Shown here piece by piece: positions 34,259 through 37,056 of a stretch of 37,056 nt of DNA; position 1 is the stretch's first letter; every line of letters begins with the position of its first letter. Source of the DNA: Planctomycetaceae bacterium (lineage in GTDB: Bacteria; Planctomycetota; Planctomycetia; Pirellulales; Pirellulaceae). The translations under genes were made by a program, and so were the position numbers. Where the stretch lies: positions 1 to 37,056 of the forward strand of contig JAJTFC010000022.1 of assembly GCA_021298315.1 (NCBI GenBank), written 5' to 3'. The notes under the pieces are model-generated. The model was not told where the DNA came from and did no database searches. It was given only the letters and a program-made list of their open reading frames with translations.

Positions 34259-35259
34259 GCTTGCTCCTTGTCAAACGCAGAGTCAAACGCGCGATTGCTA
34301 GGCGAAAAATCCATCTTTTTGACAAACGCTGCTGCCTCGCGAGCCCCAAACTCTCGATCCATGCCGCTATCTTCCCACTCGACACTCAGCGGGCCGTTAT
34401 ACCCAACTCGATTGAGCTCCCGAATGATCTCCTCAAAATTCACGCCACCTCGACCAGGGCTCCGGAAATCCCAACCACGCCGAGCATCGCCAAAATTGAT
34501 GTGGCTGCACAAGATCCCCGACTTGCCATTGAGCGTCACCTTCGCATCCTTAATATGCACGTGATAAATGCGATCGGGAAACTCCCTGATGAACTCCACC
34601 GGATCTACACCTTGCCATATCAAATGGCTCGGATCGAAATTGAAACCAAACTCAGGCCGATGCTTAATGGCCTCCAAAGCCAATTTGGCCGAATAAATGT
34701 CGAATGCAATCTCGGTCGGATGCACCTCGAGCGCAAAACGAACACCGCAAGCCTTGAACTCATCGAGAATCGGATTGAACCGATCCGCAAAAAGCTTGAA
34801 TCCATCGTCGATCATCGATTGGGGAACCGGTGGAAACGAATAGTTCAAGTGCCAAATGCTCGAACCGGTAAAGCCATTGACCACCTTGACGCCGAATTTC
34901 TTCGCAGCATGCGCTGTCTTCTTGAGCTCATCGGAAGCGCGCTGATTGACCCCCGATGGACTTCCATCTCCCCAAACATAAGGAGGCAAAATCGCCTTAT
35001 GTCGACCATCGATCGGATCGCATACGGCTTGGCCAACCAAATGCGCACTGATCGCATGACATTGCAATCCGATTTTGTCGAGCAGATCTCGCTTGGCTTT
35101 GCAATAACCCGCATCCGAGTGAGCCTTATCAACCTCGAAATGATCCCCCCAACAGGCAAGCTCGATCCCATCGTAACCCGCATCCTTGGTAAACTGTGCC
35201 ATCTTGGTCAAAGGTAAATCAGCCCACTGGCCAGTAAACAAAGTCACGGGACGAGTCAT
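34255..35259 (-). CDS. Sugar phosphate isomerase/epimerase (xylose isomerase-like TIM barrel)
   Basis: 334 aa. The AP-endonuclease-2 type TIM barrel is visible: [70 protein letters not shown] and [13 protein letters not shown], where Glu, Asp, His and Glu supply the metal and proton-transfer set. Planctomycetes hold many such paralogues, often beside GFO/IDH oxidoreductases, with untested substrates. Here the partner is the SMP-30-like gene, whose start overlaps its stop. It is divergent from the PSCyt1-WD40 gene across 157 bp. Confidence 0.9.
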   Translation of the reverse strand: MTRPVTLFTGQWADLPLTKMAQFTKDAGYDGIELACWGDHFEVDKAHSDAGYCKAKRDLLDKIGLQCHAISAHLVGQAVCDPIDGRHKAILPPYVWGDGSPSGVNQRASDELKKTAHAAKKFGVKVVNGFTGSSIWHLNYSFPPVPQSMIDDGFKLFADRFNPILDEFKACGVRFALEVHPTEIAFDIYSAKLALEAIKHRPEFGFNFDPSHLIWQGVDPVEFIREFPDRIYHVHIKDAKVTLNGKSGILCSHINFGDARRGWDFRSPGRGGVNFEEIIRELNRVGYNGPLSVEWEDSGMDREFGAREAAAFVKKMDFSPSNRAFDSAFDKEQA

Positions 35260-35416
35260 CTTGCAAGTTCTCCAAAATTCTTAAGGGTTCATGAGCCAAA
35301 AATCAGGAATCAAACCCGATAGAATACCATGCACTCGATTCGAGCAACAGAGTTTTCTAGCTAGAATTGGTATCGATCCCCAAGGGCCATTTCCCAAGCA
35401 ACCAACCCTACCAGCG

Positions 35417-37056
35417 ATGATACCCACTCCCCTGAAAACCTACCGCTTTGCGTCCAATCTCCAACTTGCACTCGCGTTTGCTTTGCACCTCGCCTCACTG
35501 GCTCATCTGAGCGTATCTCAAGCACAGTCGAACGAAACTCGCACCGAAAATCCTTACGCAACGGAAATCCAGCCGTTCTTTACGAAATACTGCGTCGCTT
35601 GCCATAACCCATCCGAACACGAGTCAGATCTGATGCTTCACACCCTAGGTAAAATGCTCTCAGGGGGTGACTCCGGGCCGGCTCTGGTTCCAGGAAAACC
35701 TGAAAGCTCCCTGATCCTTCGGCGACTCGAAGGACTCGATCAACCCAAGATGCCCCCAGAGGATGCACCCCAACCGACTCCCCAAGACATCGCCAAACTC
35801 AGAGCCTGGATCCAGCAAGGTGCCCTTGGCTCGGACATCGAACCTAGCCTGCAGGATAAATGGAAACAAGTCACCGCGAATTCCAAAATCAATGCGATCA
35901 ATGAAAAGGAATTCGAGAACACCAAACCGATCACGGCCTCCGCATGGCTGTCTCCAAAACAAATCCTCCTTGGTCGATTCGCTCGCTACCAATGGACTCA
36001 AGACGACGAAAGCCTAACTCCAAGTCAATCGATGCCATTTATCGGCAAGATCTCCCAAATCCGGCTCAGTCGCGATGCAACGCGAGCCGCAATCTGTGGC
36101 GGTCTCCCCGGCCTAGGTGGCTTGGTCCACGTGATCGACTTAGAAGCCATGCAAAAAGGAGCCGAGCAATCCGACTATCTCAAAGCCATCGAATCTCACA
36201 AAGATATCCTTTACTGCGCAGCGGTTCATCCAAACCAACCCTGGGTTGCAACGGCTGGCTACGACCGTACCATCCGCCTTTGGAATTATCAAACCGGAAC
36301 ACTTCTTCGAAGCTTCGATGGCCACAACGGTGCGGTATACGACCTAGACTTTGACCCCAGCGGAAGTGTCTTGGCAAGTGCAAGTGCCGACGAAACGATC
36401 AAAGTTTGGCGAGTCGACTCGGGACAACGTCTAGATACCTTAGGCCAAGGTGAAGCCGAGCAACTTCGCGTCCGATTTCTTCCAAACCAATCCACCAAGA
36501 GCGTCGATATCATCGCAACCGGAGCCGATCGACGTATCCGTCAATGGAGACTCCCTTCGCTAGATCAACCCTCGGTCAGCCCTATGCTCCAATCGATCTT
36601 CGCCCACGAATCGACCATCCACCAACTAGCCCTCAACGACCAACAGCATCAAGCTTGCACGGCTGCCCATGACGGCACCATCAAAATCTGGGATACTCAA
36701 ACATGGGAACTGATCCAAGACCTGCCCCCCTCGAGGAATCTTGTAACCTCTATCGGATGGAACGCCGACAGCACTGCCATCTACTGGACGACCCTTGTAG
36801 GTGAACTCCAAACACATCGACTACCCGAGACATTCACGAATAAGAAACAACCGCCGATGGTCGTTTCGGATCAACCCAACGCGACTTCTATCCCCTTAAC
36901 CAACACGACCGAATCCCAAATCGCCACCCTCGCAGAGTCTGACCAAGGCCCACGGTCTGTCACAAATCCACAGATCCTAACTCCCCCAATCAAGCTCCAT
37001 GGTACTCTCAAGACCGTAGATGCAGCCCAAGGTGGAGACTGGTATGCCTTCGATGC
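35417..37056 (+). CDS. PSCyt1 cytochrome c - WD40 repeat protein (3' end outside the window)
   Basis: At least 546 residues; the frame is open to the window's last base, so the gene is partial. It starts at ATG 35417, with no other in-frame start seen upstream. A signal peptide ends near VSQAQS (about 34-38). A PSCyt1 domain follows (about 50-135) with haem motif C59-VA-C62-H63 and PKMPPED (methionine 112). Then WD40-type repeats: VATAGYDRTIRLWNYQTG, LASASADETIKVWRVDSG, IIATGADRRIRQWRL and ACTAAHDGTIKIWDTQ, from about 265 on. Exported c-type cytochrome fused to a beta-propeller is a common planctomycete architecture, of unknown function. It is divergent from the isomerase/SMP-30 pair. Confidence 0.93.
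   Translation, partial: MIPTPLKTYRFASNLQLALAFALHLASLAHLSVSQAQSNETRTENPYATEIQPFFTKYCVACHNPSEHESDLMLHTLGKMLSGGDSGPALVPGKPESSLILRRLEGLDQPKMPPEDAPQPTPQDIAKLRAWIQQGALGSDIEPSLQDKWKQVTANSKINAINEKEFENTKPITASAWLSPKQILLGRFARYQWTQDDESLTPSQSMPFIGKISQIRLSRDATRAAICGGLPGLGGLVHVIDLEAMQKGAEQSDYLKAIESHKDILYCAAVHPNQPWVATAGYDRTIRLWNYQTGTLLRSFDGHNGAVYDLDFDPSGSVLASASADETIKVWRVDSGQRLDTLGQGEAEQLRVRFLPNQSTKSVDIIATGADRRIRQWRLPSLDQPSVSPMLQSIFAHESTIHQLALNDQQHQACTAAHDGTIKIWDTQTWELIQDLPPSRNLVTSIGWNADSTAIYWTTLVGELQTHRLPETFTNKKQPPMVVSDQPNATSIPLTNTTESQIATLAESDQGPRSVTNPQILTPPIKLHGTLKTVDAAQGGDWYAFD

Noticed and set aside
34261..35217. A 318-codon plus-strand frame
   Set aside because: It is the antisense shadow of the TIM-barrel isomerase gene, with no recognisable domain and no ribosome binding site.

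Overview
The window looks like chromosomal DNA of a planctomycete, probably of the Pirellulales. The evidence is two genes with the planctomycete-type cytochrome c domain (PSCyt1; one also carries DUF1549 and DUF1553), a DUF1559 prepilin-like protein, a short lysine/alanine-rich histone H1-like protein, a small Arg/Lys-rich protein of a kind I associate with planctomycetes, and a sigma/anti-sigma pair with a membrane anti-sigma lacking the zinc motif. Only protein families and gene order support this; no rRNA or tRNA is visible. The window is almost fully coding, with 34 protein genes supported, the last one cut by the window end.

Layout. 71-8470 is all minus strand: an Rpn-type nuclease, a secreted lactonase-fold protein behind a large PSCyt1/DUF1549/DUF1553 protein, a MaoC hydratase, and a coupled pair of a GlmU-like uridylyltransferase (acetyltransferase half missing) and prs. 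8689-13628 is a plus-strand run with small gaps: a 58-aa basic protein, a CDP-paratose-epimerase-like enzyme, a 4-TM protein, coaD, a class III aminotransferase and a site-2 protease. A 746-bp gene-free stretch precedes the histone-like gene (14375-14524), which ends in the clearest terminator of the window. Next come a zinc alcohol dehydrogenase and an overlapping convergent DapA-family aldolase, a membrane-fused spermidine-synthase-like protein whose stop codon abuts that of a Tat-exported PhoD phosphatase, and deoC.

21413-24863 is a minus-strand cluster, rsmH - DMT exporter - 192-aa unknown - DUF4261 protein, with an 8-bp coding overlap inside it. It is followed by a PlsC-type acyltransferase, a DUF1559 protein, and an HU-family protein with a small lipoprotein behind it. 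28142-29958 (plus) holds a HEAT-repeat lipoprotein and a protein with the complete Coq4 metal motif HDxxHx11E. Facing them is a minus-strand operon of ECF sigma factor, membrane anti-sigma factor and ApbE flavin transferase. The window closes with a TIM-barrel isomerase/SMP-30 pair (4-bp overlap) and, divergently, a partial PSCyt1-WD40 protein.

Most of this is housekeeping and typical planctomycete content. I found no CRISPR array, phage, IS element or obvious defence island. The points most worth a second look are the Coq4-like protein beside the sigma/anti-sigma/ApbE operon, the half-length GlmU coupled to prs, the uncharacterised pair behind rsmH, the 49-residue H1-like gene with its long leader region, a TATAAT box running into a G7/C7 hairpin before the DUF1553 gene, and a possible folded RNA between rsmH and the acyltransferase gene.
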